From NCBI GenBank assembly GCA_017642855.1, contig JAEPOO010000001.1, positions 2,147,469 through 2,211,468 on the forward strand: a DNA stretch of 64,000 nt, written 5' to 3'. Of the stretch, positions 34,373 through 44,022 are shown piece by piece (the stretch's first letter is position 1; each line of letters starts with the position of its first letter). A program made the translations under genes and the position numbers. The notes under the pieces are model-generated. The model did not search any database. It was not told where the DNA came from and was given only the letters and a program-made list of their open reading frames with translations. The stretch is from Pseudomonadales bacterium (lineage in GTDB: Bacteria; Pseudomonadota; Gammaproteobacteria; Pseudomonadales; Azotimanducaceae).

Positions 34373-35285
34373 TTTGATACCGGTAATTAACTTCCCAGGC
34401 TGACGACAGCCTGAAGGGGGTGAATCTAATTGCTGACGTGTTCACTCGCTGACGATTCTTCGAATAAATTCTAATTCTGATCTCGTTAGCCGGGAGAAAA
34501 GTAAAGTAATCCTCATTTAACTCGGCCGCGAAGTTCAACACCTGCTGCACATCTTCCATGTTTCCAAAGACTTTGGCTCGTCGCCGGTTCAGCAAGCGTT
34601 CAGATTCTCGGTCAGGCAGATCTAGCACCTTAAGGAAAAGCTCTTCTGGAACCGTATTCAGGTTTATTCGTGATCTCCAGTTAGAAGAAAGCCAATCCCT
34701 GTCGAATTCAGAGTTTTCTTTAAGCCATGCCTCCCAACCAATCACGGCTTCTAACTCCACCGGCGATCTTAGATAACTATTTGAGGGCGGCGGCAGTTTG
34801 GCAACACGGTATGCTGGTGCTTCTTTCCCACCAATCATTGGTTCATCATCCGCATCCGTGTAGTCATACAACGCATACAAAAGGCCATCCCGTCGTATAG
34901 CGCTGGACTCGAACTTAGTAAGGAGACGCTCGAGGTGGTAATTGTTAGACGAGTTTAGGCCCACCAAACCTGCATAGTCATTAACCTGAAACACTACACT
35001 GCCAAAGCCCTGATAAGGAGTGCCATCCAAACGAATGAATTCGCCGGAATCTCCATCACCCAGCACGATTCCGTTACGCCTTACAGGGTTCGTTGCAAAT
35101 GCGTACAACACGGTCTGTTCGGTAGCAAACAAATCCAAAGAATCCATTGCTCTTTGTTTGGATTTGATCGCCCTCTGATACTTGATGTCGGCAAAGTAGC
35201 TGAAAAAACCGGCAAACAACAACATGATCAGGGTCAGAAAAACACTGCTAACAAGCACAAAACCTTGTTGCTCTCTAACGTTCAC
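34308..35285 (-). CDS. gspK: T2SS minor pseudopilin GspK
   Basis: 325 residues, the usual large size of GspK. The prepilin leader ends at Gly8, followed by FVLVSSVFLTLIMLLFAGFF. The +5 glutamate is absent (Ser13), as normal for GspK, which caps the pseudopilus tip. SRINLNTVPEELFLKVLDLP (about 207-226) matches the conserved helical 'iNlNtA' insertion domain. VVFQVNDYAGLVGLNSS earlier fits 'v.i.DE.gkiNlN'. It overlaps gspJ by 11 bases. Prepilin peptidase GspO, needed to process it, is not in the window. Confidence 0.9.
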   Translation of the reverse strand: MNVREQQGFVLVSSVFLTLIMLLFAGFFSYFADIKYQRAIKSKQRAMDSLDLFATEQTVLYAFATNPVRRNGIVLGDGDSGEFIRLDGTPYQGFGSVVFQVNDYAGLVGLNSSNNYHLERLLTKFESSAIRRDGLLYALYDYTDADDEPMIGGKEAPAYRVAKLPPPSNSYLRSPVELEAVIGWEAWLKENSEFDRDWLSSNWRSRINLNTVPEELFLKVLDLPDRESERLLNRRRAKVFGNMEDVQQVLNFAAELNEDYFTFLPANEIRIRIYSKNRQRVNTSAIRFTPFRLSSAWEVNYRYQSEIDFEPGKPARVVAQNLFSR

Positions 35286-35838
35286 GTCTGGACTCCTCGA
35301 GCAGAAGATCGGGAGACGTTCGCACCCTGACAGCCACTGTCATTTGGACCGCATTCTGATTAACCAGCCTGATGCCCTTGGGAATCTCCAGACTACTATC
35401 CGAGGGTTCCCAGTGCGACACCCACTCTCCAAGAGCGTTTAGATACTCAAACTCGCTGCCATCTTCCAGAGTCATTAATTCAAAAACACGATCCCTTTCT
35501 TCGTAAAACAATGTTGACCGACCTATACCCCAACGTATCTCCTGAGGCGCACCAGGATCAGAGAGCAACGCATTGAAACTAAACGCGCGAAATTCATCGG
35601 GCGACCCGGAAAACGAATTTTCAGTCTGCTTTTCTGCAATCAGAACATTCGAGGTATATCGAAACCAATGGCTCACCAACAGCTCTTTCGAGACACGGTC
35701 ATCGCGGGATTGAATACGTTCGTAGATCGATAGACCAAACCCAAACCCCTGCATCAGGACAGTACTGACTAGGGAGACGATGACAAAGACAACTAACATC
35801 TCCAGAAGAGACATACCTTTTTCGTGATGAACTTTCAC
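35275..35838 (-). CDS. gspJ: T2SS minor pseudopilin GspJ
   Basis: 187 residues. The leader is MKVHHEKG, cut before Met9, followed by SLLEMLVVFVIVSLVSTVLM with Glu13 at +5. The rest is a beta-rich globular head with no further motif I can name. Assignment as GspJ follows from size, the G-M-S-L-L-E-M-L leader and position between gspI and gspK. GspI, GspJ and GspK form the tip complex of the pseudopilus. It overlaps gspI by 4 bases. Confidence 0.82.
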   Translation of the reverse strand: MKVHHEKGMSLLEMLVVFVIVSLVSTVLMQGFGFGLSIYERIQSRDDRVSKELLVSHWFRYTSNVLIAEKQTENSFSGSPDEFRAFSFNALLSDPGAPQEIRWGIGRSTLFYEERDRVFELMTLEDGSEFEYLNALGEWVSHWEPSDSSLEIPKGIRLVNQNAVQMTVAVRVRTSPDLLLEESRRER

Positions 35839-36254
35839 AGAAACAGTGCTTCTGCCGGCTCTCGAACCTGAACGGACTCGACAAGCCTAGTCTGGTGCAC
35901 CACTGTCTTTCTCTGATCCTTTTTTAGAGTGATCTTGATGTCGTAGAGCGTGTGGTCGTGGAAACTGGTACTCCCGATATTGTTTTTGCCTTGCTTTTTC
36001 TCAACTAGAATCTTTTCCCACTCAAGAGACTGATCACCTTTATATAACCGCCCACCTACATCTTGATCGCCATGGATAACAAGACGATCCAGAACCTCAT
36101 TGATAAGAACTTCTTCAGTTAGGACTTCGCTACTTCTCTGTAAGGTCTGAATACTCACGTTGATCCACGAGTAGGTAGCAAAGAGCGACATCGACAAAAT
36201 AACAATCGCAACCATTGCTTCCAGAAGAGTGAATCCCAGTTGGTTAGTTTTCAT
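35835..36254 (-). CDS. gspI: T2SS minor pseudopilin GspI
   Basis: 139 residues with the leader MKTNQLG and mature start FTLLEAMVAIVILSMSLFAT, Glu12 at +5. The 'GFTLLEaMvAi.IL' sequence followed by a short head is typical of GspI. It is flanked by gspH (11-base overlap) and gspJ (4-base overlap), the canonical order. Only about 130 residues remain after cleavage, matching the family. Confidence 0.87.
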   Translation of the reverse strand: MKTNQLGFTLLEAMVAIVILSMSLFATYSWINVSIQTLQRSSEVLTEEVLINEVLDRLVIHGDQDVGGRLYKGDQSLEWEKILVEKKQGKNNIGSTSFHDHTLYDIKITLKKDQRKTVVHQTRLVESVQVREPAEALFL

Positions 36255-36624
36255 GACCCATCGTGCAGTAAGGTGGTATCAACTTCACTTTTCTTTCAAG
36301 GCTCTGCCGATAAAATCGAAGTTCGCCTCCCTCACAAACACCGTTCGCTCTAACGACAATCGGCGAAATCAATTCAACCGACCATCCTGCTGGAGGATTG
36401 AGTGTTCGTGTTGCCTCCCTTTCAGACTCGATCTGAATACGAGAACCTTCCTCAAATGCTCTGTAACCCAGTGCCTCCAACTTCAGTAGCATCTGATCCA
36501 TTTCAGTACGGAGCTGAAAATTTCTGTAGGCATTCGACAGGTTTGGCGCCACGATGGCAGTTGCGAGAGAGATCAGCGCCAGCACCACGGTTAACTCGAT
36601 CAGGGAGAAGCCTCGACTCATCAT
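36244..36624 (-). CDS. gspH: T2SS minor pseudopilin GspH
   Basis: 126 residues, short leader MMSRG then FSLIELTVVLALISLATAIV with Glu10 at +5. The head (about 36-126) is small and beta-rich, with a C-terminal VCEGGELRFYRQSLERKVKL. Its position between gspG and gspI identifies it. GspH joins the pseudopilus body to the tip complex. It starts 4 bases after the gspG stop. Confidence 0.87.
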   Translation of the reverse strand: MMSRGFSLIELTVVLALISLATAIVAPNLSNAYRNFQLRTEMDQMLLKLEALGYRAFEEGSRIQIESEREATRTLNPPAGWSVELISPIVVRANGVCEGGELRFYRQSLERKVKLIPPYCTMGHEN

Positions 36625-36628
36625 GACA

Positions 36629-37060
36629 TCACGCGTCTGGCACGAGCCCCACGTCAGCGTTCAGGTCTTCGCCACCACGGGCGCCATCAGCACCCAAAGA
36701 GAACAGTGAAAAGTCAGAAATCCCAGACTTCACGTTCTGGTACTGATAGGCATTTTGCCAGGGGTCAGACGGAACCTCATCGTCCAGATACGGGCCTTGC
36801 CAGAATTGAGCGGTGTTAGGTTGTCGAACCAGCGCAGATAGCCCTTCTTCGGTGGTCGGCAATCGGCCGACATCAAGATAAAAAAGGTTGATGGCGCTTC
36901 TCAGCATTTGAATCTGAGTTTCTGCAGTTTGCACTTTCGCGACATCAGCTCGACCAAAAAATCTAGGCCCGACAAGACCGGCAATTAAACCGAGAATCAC
37001 CATGACGACCATTAGTTCAATCATGCTGAAACCCGCGATGTTCTTCTTTTGGTTCATCAA
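36629..37060 (-). CDS. gspG: T2SS major pseudopilin GspG
   Basis: 143 residues. Leader MMNQKKNIAG, cleavage before Phe11, Glu15 at +5 (FSMIELMVVMVILGLIAGLV). The family hallmark head is complete: INLFYLDVGRLPTTEEGLSA, WQGPYLDDEVPSDPWQNAYQ and LFSLGADGARGGEDLNADVG, whose Asp residues form the calcium site of major pseudopilins. It polymerises into the pseudopilus that pushes substrates through the secretin. The start overlaps the gspF stop by 4 bases. Confidence 0.96.
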   Translation of the reverse strand: MMNQKKNIAGFSMIELMVVMVILGLIAGLVGPRFFGRADVAKVQTAETQIQMLRSAINLFYLDVGRLPTTEEGLSALVRQPNTAQFWQGPYLDDEVPSDPWQNAYQYQNVKSGISDFSLFSLGADGARGGEDLNADVGLVPDA

Positions 37061-38256
37061 ATGGATACCGTGTTAATACTCGTGATGGCGAGAATGATGC
37101 CCAGCACCAAGACGCCGATAACTATTCCAATGAATAAAATCGAAAGGGGCTCGATTAAAGCAACCACCGTCGTCATTCTGTTTTTGCACTTCACATCGTA
37201 AAGCTTGGCGACTGACTCCAGCATTGGCGCGAGAGCGCCCGACTTTTCTCCGACTTTGATCAAGTTGGTCGCTGTGGGTGTTAGCACCCGCTGATCGGTA
37301 AGTGCCTTGGAAAGCGATTCACCCTGACGAACATTATCTACCACTCGGTCAAGTCGTTTTCGTTTCTCTTCGATACCCATGCCGGTCGCAGCCAGTCCAA
37401 GTGATGTCAGCAGCTCCACCTTGCTACCCGTCATCGTTGCCATCATTGCTGCCCAGCGTGCAATTTCAGTCTCGAGCAACCAGGTGCCGACTATCGGCCA
37501 GGTTGCAAGCTGGTTATAGATAACGGATCTGACTTTAGGTATCCGCAAATACCATGCGGCAGCGGCAATCGCGGCAACCGTCCCAGCAATCAGGAAAGGA
37601 TAATACTCATTAAAAAACATCCCACTGGTCAGCACCGCCGTGGCCAACCATGGCATATCAGCCGCACGTTCAAGAATGTGTGAGAAGCGAGGAACCACCA
37701 GAACAAAAATCAGCCCCACCGCCACAACGCCTGAGAGCAGCAATACCGCCGGATATATCAGCGCCGATCGAAACTGGTTCGAGATATCCAGCTCATATTC
37801 CATCTGCTCCACACCTTTTCGCAAACAGGTGGGCAGTCCACCCGAGAGCTCCCCGCTTTGCACCAGCTGGACCAGGTACTCAGGCAACTCCAGGTCAGCT
37901 TGCTCCATCGCATGCGCGAGCGATTCACCGCTGCGTAGCCGCTGACTGATGGATTCAAAGAACACTTTGAGTCTGGGGTGATAGTCAGACTGAGCCTGAG
38001 ATTCCACCGCTTCCGCAATCGATACATTGGATTCCAATAGAGTCGACAGCTCAAATAGCGCTAAAACCACTTCCTGGCGGGTGACATCCCGCTGAAATTT
38101 TGACGGGCCCTTCTTTTTCTGAACCTTAATATCAGTGACGATCATGCCGTCCGCTTCGAGTTTACGAAGGGCTTCCCGTTCGCTTCCCGCGTCGACTTCA
38201 CCTTTGATGAGGCGACCGTCGCCAGGTTGGACGGCTTCGTAAACTAGCCTCACCAT
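37057..38256 (-). CDS. gspF: T2SS inner-membrane platform protein GspF
   Basis: 399 residues, the standard length, with the two repeated cytoplasmic GspF domains (about 65-185 and 270-390) and three membrane segments near 165-195, 210-235 and 370-395. Motifs include LFELSTLLESNVSIAEAVES, LVQLVQSGELSGGLPTCL and the C-terminal IEPLSILFIGIVIGVLVLGI. GspF couples the GspE ATPase to pseudopilus assembly. The ATG shares one base with the gspE stop (TGATG). Confidence 0.95.
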   Translation of the reverse strand: MVRLVYEAVQPGDGRLIKGEVDAGSEREALRKLEADGMIVTDIKVQKKKGPSKFQRDVTRQEVVLALFELSTLLESNVSIAEAVESQAQSDYHPRLKVFFESISQRLRSGESLAHAMEQADLELPEYLVQLVQSGELSGGLPTCLRKGVEQMEYELDISNQFRSALIYPAVLLLSGVVAVGLIFVLVVPRFSHILERAADMPWLATAVLTSGMFFNEYYPFLIAGTVAAIAAAAWYLRIPKVRSVIYNQLATWPIVGTWLLETEIARWAAMMATMTGSKVELLTSLGLAATGMGIEEKRKRLDRVVDNVRQGESLSKALTDQRVLTPTATNLIKVGEKSGALAPMLESVAKLYDVKCKNRMTTVVALIEPLSILFIGIVIGVLVLGIILAITSINTVSI

Positions 38257-39959
38257 CAGATTTCTAAACCGCTGGTGACACGAATCACTTCTTCAACAGT
38301 GGTCACGCCTCTTGCCGCCTTGATTAGGCCGTCCTGGTACATGGTTCGATGACCTTCGTCTTCCGCCAGCCTTTTTATCTCTGAGTTTGTTGCTTTACTG
38401 ACCACCAGGTCCCGCATCGCGGGTGATATCGGATAGATCTCATAGATGCCGGTTCGACCGCGATAGCCGACATTGAGGCACTGTTCACACCCCACTGCAC
38501 GTTTCCATTGAGGATCGACCTCGATATTCAGGCCAGCAAGTTCGTTCGCGATCTGATCCGATACCTGAGCGGGTTCGGCGCAGTGTTCACAAAGCTTTCT
38601 AACCAGGCGCTGCGCCTGCACCAGCTTCATCGGCGCCGCCACAAGGAAGGGTTCTACACCCATATCGATCAAACGGGTAAAGACGGACAGAGCATCGTTG
38701 GTGTGTACAGTCGACAGCACCATATGACCAGTCAGGGCCGACTGGATCGCGATGTCCGCGGTTTCCTGATCCCGGATCTCACCCACCATAATCACGTCGG
38801 GATCCTGTCGAAGAATCGCGCGAAGCGCCTTGGCGAAGGTATAGCCGATTTCGGCATGCGCCTGTATCTGGGTCACACCGGGTACAACAAACTCCACCGG
38901 ATCTTCCACAGTAATAATTTTCTTTCGACCATCATTTGCAGCGGCCAGGGCACCGGATAAGGTTGTCGACTTACCAGAACCTGTTGGTCCGGTCACCAGA
39001 AACATGCCGTTGGCTTCCCGAACTGCCTGTTCAACAAGCTCAAGATGATCTGATTCAAGACCCAGCGCATGAAGCCTGACCACTTCCCTTTCTTTGGGCA
39101 GTAGCCGCATAACAATAGATTCGCCATGAACCCCAGGAACAGTTGAAACACGAATATCCATTTCCGACCCCGAGATTCGTGTCGTAATCCGACCATCCTG
39201 CGGCAAACGCCTTTCAGCAATATCGAGACCCGATATCAGTTTAATTCTACTCGCGACAGCAGGGAATCGTTCAGCAGGCTGACGGAATCTGGTATATAGA
39301 ACACCGTCTGTTCTGAGCCGGACCGCAAAACCTTCTTCGTCCGGCTCGATATGTACATCCGATGAATCCGTGTTTACGGCCTGCGCCAGAATGTTATTGA
39401 CCAATTCCACGACTGGCGCTTCTTCGGCCAGCTCTCGAAGTGCCTTTGAGGAGCCTGAATCGCTGATCAGTTCATCAACGGACTTTTCCTTCTTGATGAA
39501 ATCAAGCACGGTATCCATTTCCTGACCGGCAATGAGGCAGAACTCGCGCTCCTCTTCTGGGAAAAAGTAGCGCAGTGTATCTTCAATGAACGGTGTCCGC
39601 TGCTTGCAGCAATAAAACACCTTATTGTCGTCGGACCAGTGAATGAGGGAATGGTCCAAATACCAGTCAAAGACGATCTTTGATTCGTCCATCGCGACGA
39701 AGAGTTCATGCAACTCTGGAAGATCAACACCCTGGCCGACAATCCTCTGACCAGATTGTTCTGACAAAACCTTCAGCAGAATATCTTCAGACAAAGCCCC
39801 GACACGGATCAGGATTGAGCCGAGCAAACCACCCACGGAATTTTGGATATCCAACGCCTTTCGCAGGTCTGATTCGCTAATTGCATCGACAGCCAGCAGG
39901 CGTTGACCAAGCAACCCTTCACTTTGCCATTCTGATGTAAGCTCGGACGTCACAACCAT
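38256..39959 (-). CDS. gspE: T2SS assembly ATPase GspE
   Basis: 567 residues. An N1E-type N-terminal domain (about 10-150) precedes the ATPase core. Walker A GPTGSGKST is at 324-332, the Walker B region DPDVIMVGEIRDQE at 386-399 and the His box GHMVLSTVHTND at 411-422. The CM tetracysteine zinc site is complete: Cys457, Cys460, Cys491 and Cys494. GspE hydrolyses ATP at the cytoplasmic face to drive the pseudopilus. It is the first gene of the eleven-gene operon. No clear ribosome-binding site precedes the ATG. Confidence 0.95.
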   Translation of the reverse strand: MVVTSELTSEWQSEGLLGQRLLAVDAISESDLRKALDIQNSVGGLLGSILIRVGALSEDILLKVLSEQSGQRIVGQGVDLPELHELFVAMDESKIVFDWYLDHSLIHWSDDNKVFYCCKQRTPFIEDTLRYFFPEEEREFCLIAGQEMDTVLDFIKKEKSVDELISDSGSSKALRELAEEAPVVELVNNILAQAVNTDSSDVHIEPDEEGFAVRLRTDGVLYTRFRQPAERFPAVASRIKLISGLDIAERRLPQDGRITTRISGSEMDIRVSTVPGVHGESIVMRLLPKEREVVRLHALGLESDHLELVEQAVREANGMFLVTGPTGSGKSTTLSGALAAANDGRKKIITVEDPVEFVVPGVTQIQAHAEIGYTFAKALRAILRQDPDVIMVGEIRDQETADIAIQSALTGHMVLSTVHTNDALSVFTRLIDMGVEPFLVAAPMKLVQAQRLVRKLCEHCAEPAQVSDQIANELAGLNIEVDPQWKRAVGCEQCLNVGYRGRTGIYEIYPISPAMRDLVVSKATNSEIKRLAEDEGHRTMYQDGLIKAARGVTTVEEVIRVTSGLEI

Positions 39960-40003
39960 GAGAAAATATTAACCGAATACTATCAATTTAACCGCACAAG
40001 CTA

Positions 40004-40031
40004 ATGACGGCATTTTTTCAGTCGGTATAAT
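40004..40031 (+). promoter_or_regulatory. Predicted sigma-70 promoter for the rml operon
   Basis: ATGACG (4 of 6 to the -35 consensus) and a perfect TATAAT (40026-40031) are 16 bases apart, with the start codon of rmlA about 30 bases downstream. The region also separates rmlA from the divergent gspE. Confidence 0.6.
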
Positions 40032-40062
40032 GCGCCACTCTTGCTGAACACAAAGTTAACCC

Positions 40063-40944
40063 TTGAATCGCAAAGGCATTATTCTCGCCGGTGGATCTGG
40101 TTCACGGCTGCATCCCCTGACCATGTCGGTCAGCAAACAGTTGCTGCCCGTGTTCGACAAGCCGATGATCTACTATCCCCTCTCAACCCTGATGTTGTCC
40201 GGGATTACAGACATTCTCATCATTTCCACACCTCGCGATCTTCCTGCTTTTCAGGATTTGCTTGGCGATGGCAGTCAGTGGGGGTTGAACCTGAACTATG
40301 CGGAACAACCATCGCCAGACGGTCTGGCCCAGGCGTTTATTATTGGTGACAAATTCATCGGCAACGACAACGTCACCCTGATTCTCGGCGACAACATCTT
40401 CTACGCCCAGGGCATGCGCGAAAAACTTGGATCCGTTGCCGAGCAGACATCCGGCGCGACGGTCTTCGGCTACTACGTCAGTAATCCTGAGGACTATGGT
40501 GTCGTCGAATTCAATCGCGACGGCAAGGCGGTCTCGATAGAAGAAAAACCCGCGTCACCAAAATCCAACTTCGCCGTAACCGGTCTCTACTACTACGACA
40601 ACGACGTCGTGGACATCGCTAAACGTCTCAAACCTTCGCCACGCGGCGAACTTGAGATTACAGATGTTAATGTCGAATACCTAAAACGTGGAGACCTGGA
40701 GGTTGAGGTTTTTTCAAGAGGCACCGCCTGGCTAGACACAGGCCAGCATGCCCATCTGCTGGATGCCGCCAATTTTGTTCGCATCGTCGAAGAGCGGCAG
40801 GGCTTAAAAATCGCCTGCCCTGAGGAAATTGCCTACAAGATGGGATTCATTGATGCCGCCCAATTACAAAAGCTGGGTGCGGCGCTTATCAAAAGTGGGT
40901 ACGGTCAGTACCTGTTACAGATCCTGGATAACCAGACACCATGA
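40063..40944 (+). CDS. rmlA: Glucose-1-phosphate thymidylyltransferase
   Basis: RmlA makes dTDP-glucose from glucose-1-phosphate and dTTP, the first step of dTDP-L-rhamnose and related sugars. 293 residues, full length. The nucleotide-binding loop [14 protein letters not shown] is at about residues 6-19, followed by [32 protein letters not shown] and [14 protein letters not shown]. The TTG start follows the promoter by about 30 bases and no ATG is available in frame. It overlaps rmlC by 4 bases (ATGA). Confidence 0.96.
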   Translation: MNRKGIILAGGSGSRLHPLTMSVSKQLLPVFDKPMIYYPLSTLMLSGITDILIISTPRDLPAFQDLLGDGSQWGLNLNYAEQPSPDGLAQAFIIGDKFIGNDNVTLILGDNIFYAQGMREKLGSVAEQTSGATVFGYYVSNPEDYGVVEFNRDGKAVSIEEKPASPKSNFAVTGLYYYDNDVVDIAKRLKPSPRGELEITDVNVEYLKRGDLEVEVFSRGTAWLDTGQHAHLLDAANFVRIVEERQGLKIACPEEIAYKMGFIDAAQLQKLGAALIKSGYGQYLLQILDNQTP

Positions 40945-41474
40945 ACACCATCGAAACAGAGATCCCTGAAGTCCTGGTCTTTCAGCCGAGGGTGTTCGAC
41001 GACGATCGCGGATTCTTGTTTGAGTCTTTTCGCTCCAGCTGGCTGCCGGGATTCGATTTCGTACAGGACAATCACAGCCGGTCATCAAAGGGTACGCTCC
41101 GGGGGCTTCATTACCAGTTTGAACATCCACAGGGTAAGTTAGTCCGGGTGGTTCGCGGTGAGGTATTCGATGTCGCCGTGGATATCAGACAGTCATCTCC
41201 GACATATGGCCAATGGGTGGGCCGAACCCTCAGCGACGTAAACAAAGAAATCTTCTGGGTACCGCCCGGATTTGCTCACGGCTTTCTTGTGCTATCCGAT
41301 GTCGCTGATTTCGTGTATCGCTGCACAGATTACTATGCACCGGGCGACGAGTACGCTATTCGCTGGGACGACCCGGAGCTTGCCATCAACTGGCCAGAAG
41401 CAGCGCTGCCACCCACACTTTCTGAAAAAGATCAAAAAGCACCGCTCCTCGCGGACGCGAAACTCTTTCCCTAG
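40941..41474 (+). CDS. rmlC: dTDP-4-dehydrorhamnose 3,5-epimerase
   Basis: 177 residues, cupin fold. RmlC epimerises dTDP-4-keto-6-deoxyglucose at C3 and C5. Signature parts: [34 protein letters not shown] with the catalytic His, [14 protein letters not shown] and [16 protein letters not shown]. Position between rmlA and rmlB confirms it. The order rmlA-rmlC-rmlB with 4- and 15-base junctions shows one operon. Confidence 0.95.
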   Translation: MNTIETEIPEVLVFQPRVFDDDRGFLFESFRSSWLPGFDFVQDNHSRSSKGTLRGLHYQFEHPQGKLVRVVRGEVFDVAVDIRQSSPTYGQWVGRTLSDVNKEIFWVPPGFAHGFLVLSDVADFVYRCTDYYAPGDEYAIRWDDPELAINWPEAALPPTLSEKDQKAPLLADAKLFP

Positions 41475-41489
41475 GTTTATAATCCGACC

Positions 41490-42539
41490 ATGAAATTTCT
41501 TGTAACCGGCGGCGCCGGATTTATCGGTTCAGCTGTGATCAGGTTCCTCATCAACGAAACTGATCACCAGGTGCTGAACATCGACAAGCTGACCTATGCG
41601 GGTCACCTCGAATCCCTGACACCTATTTCTGATAGTGACCGTTATCAGTTCGTTCACGGAGATATCTGCGATGCAGCTCTGATGCAGCAGATTGTTGATG
41701 AATTCAAACCCGACCGAATCATGCATCTCGCTGCTGAGTCTCATGTCGATCGCTCAGTTGATGCACCCGGCGAATTTATTGAAACGAACATCATCGGCAC
41801 ATTTAATCTGCTGAACGCAGCACGAAAACACTTCGAGGACTCCGGCAACCAGGATTTCTTGTTTCACCATATTTCTACCGATGAAGTCTTTGGTTCTTTA
41901 GGGGACGAAGGTTTTTTCACTGAAGAAACTCGATACGATCCAAGATCGCCCTACTCGGCGAGCAAAGCCTCATCTGATCATCTGGTGCGGGCCTGGGGAG
42001 AAACGTACGGCTTACCCATTGTCGTCACAAACTGTTCCAACAACTACGGTCATTACCAGTTTCCTGAAAAGCTGATTCCATTGATGATCATGAACACCTA
42101 CAACCAGAAATCGCTACCGGTTTACGGTGACGGATCAAATGTCCGTGACTGGCTGCATGTCGACGACCACGCGAGAGCCCTGTACCTGGTTGTGACCGAA
42201 GGTAAACCCGGTGAGACCTACAACATCGGTGGCAAAAACGAGAAAACCAATCTGGACGTTGTCCAAACCATCTGCGATCTGATGGAATCATTTAATCCAC
42301 CTGCGAGAGACTTCGCTTATCGCGACCTGATTACACATGTCACAGACAGACCGGGTCACGACTTCCGCTATGCCATCGACACCAGCAAAATCGAGCGAGA
42401 GCTCGGCTGGCAACCACAGGAAACTTTCGAGAGTGGTATCGAGAAAACTGTGGAATGGTACCTCAGCAACCAGGCGTGGTGTGAAGCCGTGTCCAAAGAT
42501 TACTCGCAGGAACGTCTGGGTCTCAAGACAGTCAAATAA
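41490..42539 (+). CDS. rmlB: dTDP-glucose 4,6-dehydratase
   Basis: 349 residues, extended SDR. RmlB converts dTDP-glucose to dTDP-4-keto-6-deoxyglucose with bound NAD+. The Rossmann motif [10 protein letters not shown] begins at residue 5, and [32 protein letters not shown] (catalytic Asp-Glu) and [17 protein letters not shown] (Tyr/Lys) are all complete. [20 protein letters not shown] follows. RmlD, the last rhamnose enzyme, is not in the window. The stop overlaps the next ATG (TAATG). Confidence 0.96.
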   Translation: MKFLVTGGAGFIGSAVIRFLINETDHQVLNIDKLTYAGHLESLTPISDSDRYQFVHGDICDAALMQQIVDEFKPDRIMHLAAESHVDRSVDAPGEFIETNIIGTFNLLNAARKHFEDSGNQDFLFHHISTDEVFGSLGDEGFFTEETRYDPRSPYSASKASSDHLVRAWGETYGLPIVVTNCSNNYGHYQFPEKLIPLMIMNTYNQKSLPVYGDGSNVRDWLHVDDHARALYLVVTEGKPGETYNIGGKNEKTNLDVVQTICDLMESFNPPARDFAYRDLITHVTDRPGHDFRYAIDTSKIERELGWQPQETFESGIEKTVEWYLSNQAWCEAVSKDYSQERLGLKTVK

Positions 42540-43369
42540 TGCCTTTTGTTACCGTGAATAATGCCCGCTTGTGGTACGACGCTGCCGGTGAAGGAGAACC
42601 GATCCTGCTCCACCATGGCTACACTGCCTGTCGGGACAACTGGCAACCCGTTGGACGAATCCTTGAGCACAAGTACAACGTCGTCATTATGGAATGCCGG
42701 GGTTGTGGCGAAAGCGAGCACACCGAGGATGGCTACCACCTCGATCAGTTCGCTGAAGATGCGATTGCGCTAATGCGCGAGCTGGGACACGAAAAATTCA
42801 CCTTCGTTGGTCACAGCATGGGCGGCGGCATTGGCATGACCATCGCCATCAAACACCCTCAAGTTCTAAATAAGCTTGTGCTGGTCGGATCCGTCGGCGC
42901 CAAGGGCCTGGTTGGTCAGAGTTTTCGAACTAATGTCGAGGAACGCCTGGTTGCCAGAAAAGCTGGCGACAAAGCGTTTTTTATGCGCGAGCAACGGGAC
43001 GGATTTTTTCGAGCGGAGGTTCAAACCGAAGCATGGTTCGAACGCAGGGTCCATCACATGATGAATGTGGTCTCCGACGGCCACCTGATCGGTGCTATGG
43101 ATTCTATGCAGTCGATGGATTACCGGGATGCGCTGGCAGAAGTAAGAACGCCAACCCTCGTTATCGCAGGTGGCGTTGATCCGCTGATGACCACCAATAT
43201 CGAGGACTTCCAGCGATTGCCGAATGCTGCGTTACATATCTTTTCCCGTGCTGCCCATGAGATTGGCATTCATGAAACCGAAGGCACGGCGAAGGTGATT
43301 GATGCATTTATGCAGCATGGACCGCTGAATGCAGGGACGTTGAAAACACCGCCCTCATCCCGCGCGTAG
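42539..43369 (+). CDS. Alpha/beta hydrolase
   Basis: 276 residues. The oxyanion HHGYTACRDNW, nucleophile elbow GHSMGGG (Ser about 92) and the acid/His pair (GGVDPLMT; RAAHEIGIHE) give a complete alpha/beta-hydrolase triad. The substrate is unknown; the family includes esterases, lactonases and haloperoxidase-like enzymes. The ATG overlaps the rmlB stop (TAATG), so it is coupled to sugar-nucleotide synthesis, though this may be only a transcription link. A 67-base gap with a GGTGC-TAC-GCACC hairpin separates it from the convergent DUF3501 gene. Confidence 0.85.
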   Translation: MPFVTVNNARLWYDAAGEGEPILLHHGYTACRDNWQPVGRILEHKYNVVIMECRGCGESEHTEDGYHLDQFAEDAIALMRELGHEKFTFVGHSMGGGIGMTIAIKHPQVLNKLVLVGSVGAKGLVGQSFRTNVEERLVARKAGDKAFFMREQRDGFFRAEVQTEAWFERRVHHMMNVVSDGHLIGAMDSMQSMDYRDALAEVRTPTLVIAGGVDPLMTTNIEDFQRLPNAALHIFSRAAHEIGIHETEGTAKVIDAFMQHGPLNAGTLKTPPSSRA

Positions 43370-43436
43370 TCGAGGGATCTGGAGATCTCTCTGCTCCGGT
43401 GCTACGCACCTCCGATCGAGATGAGGTTTTCATCCA

Positions 43437-44015
43437 TTAAGTGATATCCGCTGCCAACGCCGCGCGCACTTCGTCTGACACAATGAGTTCGCCGACATCA
43501 TAATTGTCATGGTCGATACCAAACGTTATCGACTCGCCGGCCTTAAGTGATTCAACCTCCGCTTGCTCAAACTGGAATCTCAGGAAGTGGACTGCCGAGG
43601 TTTTTTCGTCGTTAGCCCTATCCAGGTCCTCATCGGCGATGGCGAACACTTTCTCGGTATCACCGACCTTTACCCAGACTCTATTCTCGATATCGATGAG
43701 CTTTGCCAGCCTATCTTTGCGCTCCTCAACCTCCGGGTATTGGATCAACATGCTGCACTTCCAGTTATCACCGTCCGGAATCAGAGGATTGTAGGCATCC
43801 AGTTCTTCCTGGATGCCAGCGGCCTCGAAGACTTTTTCGATGCGCAGCATTTCCTGAATCTGGTACTTGATGGTCAGCGCGTCTTCGAACACGAGGAGCA
43901 CATGTTTACCCATCTGTACCCGTCGATTTTCTTTATGCGCGAGCACTTGTGCCCTGAAATCCGGCCGATGTTCGGCATACTGTTCCAGGCTCCAGAGGTC
44001 TTTTCTTTCCAGCAT
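43437..44015 (-). CDS. DUF3501 family protein
   Basis: 192 residues from the ATG that has AGGGAAG just upstream; a longer frame would overlap the Fe-S gene. The N terminus MLERKDLWSLEQYAEHRPDF and the middle KYQIQEMLRIEKVFEAAGIQ are characteristic of DUF3501. I know no established reaction. The family usually occurs with a heterodisulfide-reductase-like Fe-S protein and a rubrerythrin, exactly as here, which suggests a role in peroxide or oxidative-stress handling. It lies 7 bases downstream of the Fe-S gene. Confidence 0.85.
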   Translation of the reverse strand: MLERKDLWSLEQYAEHRPDFRAQVLAHKENRRVQMGKHVLLVFEDALTIKYQIQEMLRIEKVFEAAGIQEELDAYNPLIPDGDNWKCSMLIQYPEVEERKDRLAKLIDIENRVWVKVGDTEKVFAIADEDLDRANDEKTSAVHFLRFQFEQAEVESLKAGESITFGIDHDNYDVGELIVSDEVRAALAADIT

Positions 44016-44022
44016 GTCTTCC

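Noticed and set aside
43370..43436. Hairpin GGTGC-TAC-GCACC between two convergent genes as a terminator
   Set aside because: The stem is short and no T run follows on either strand.
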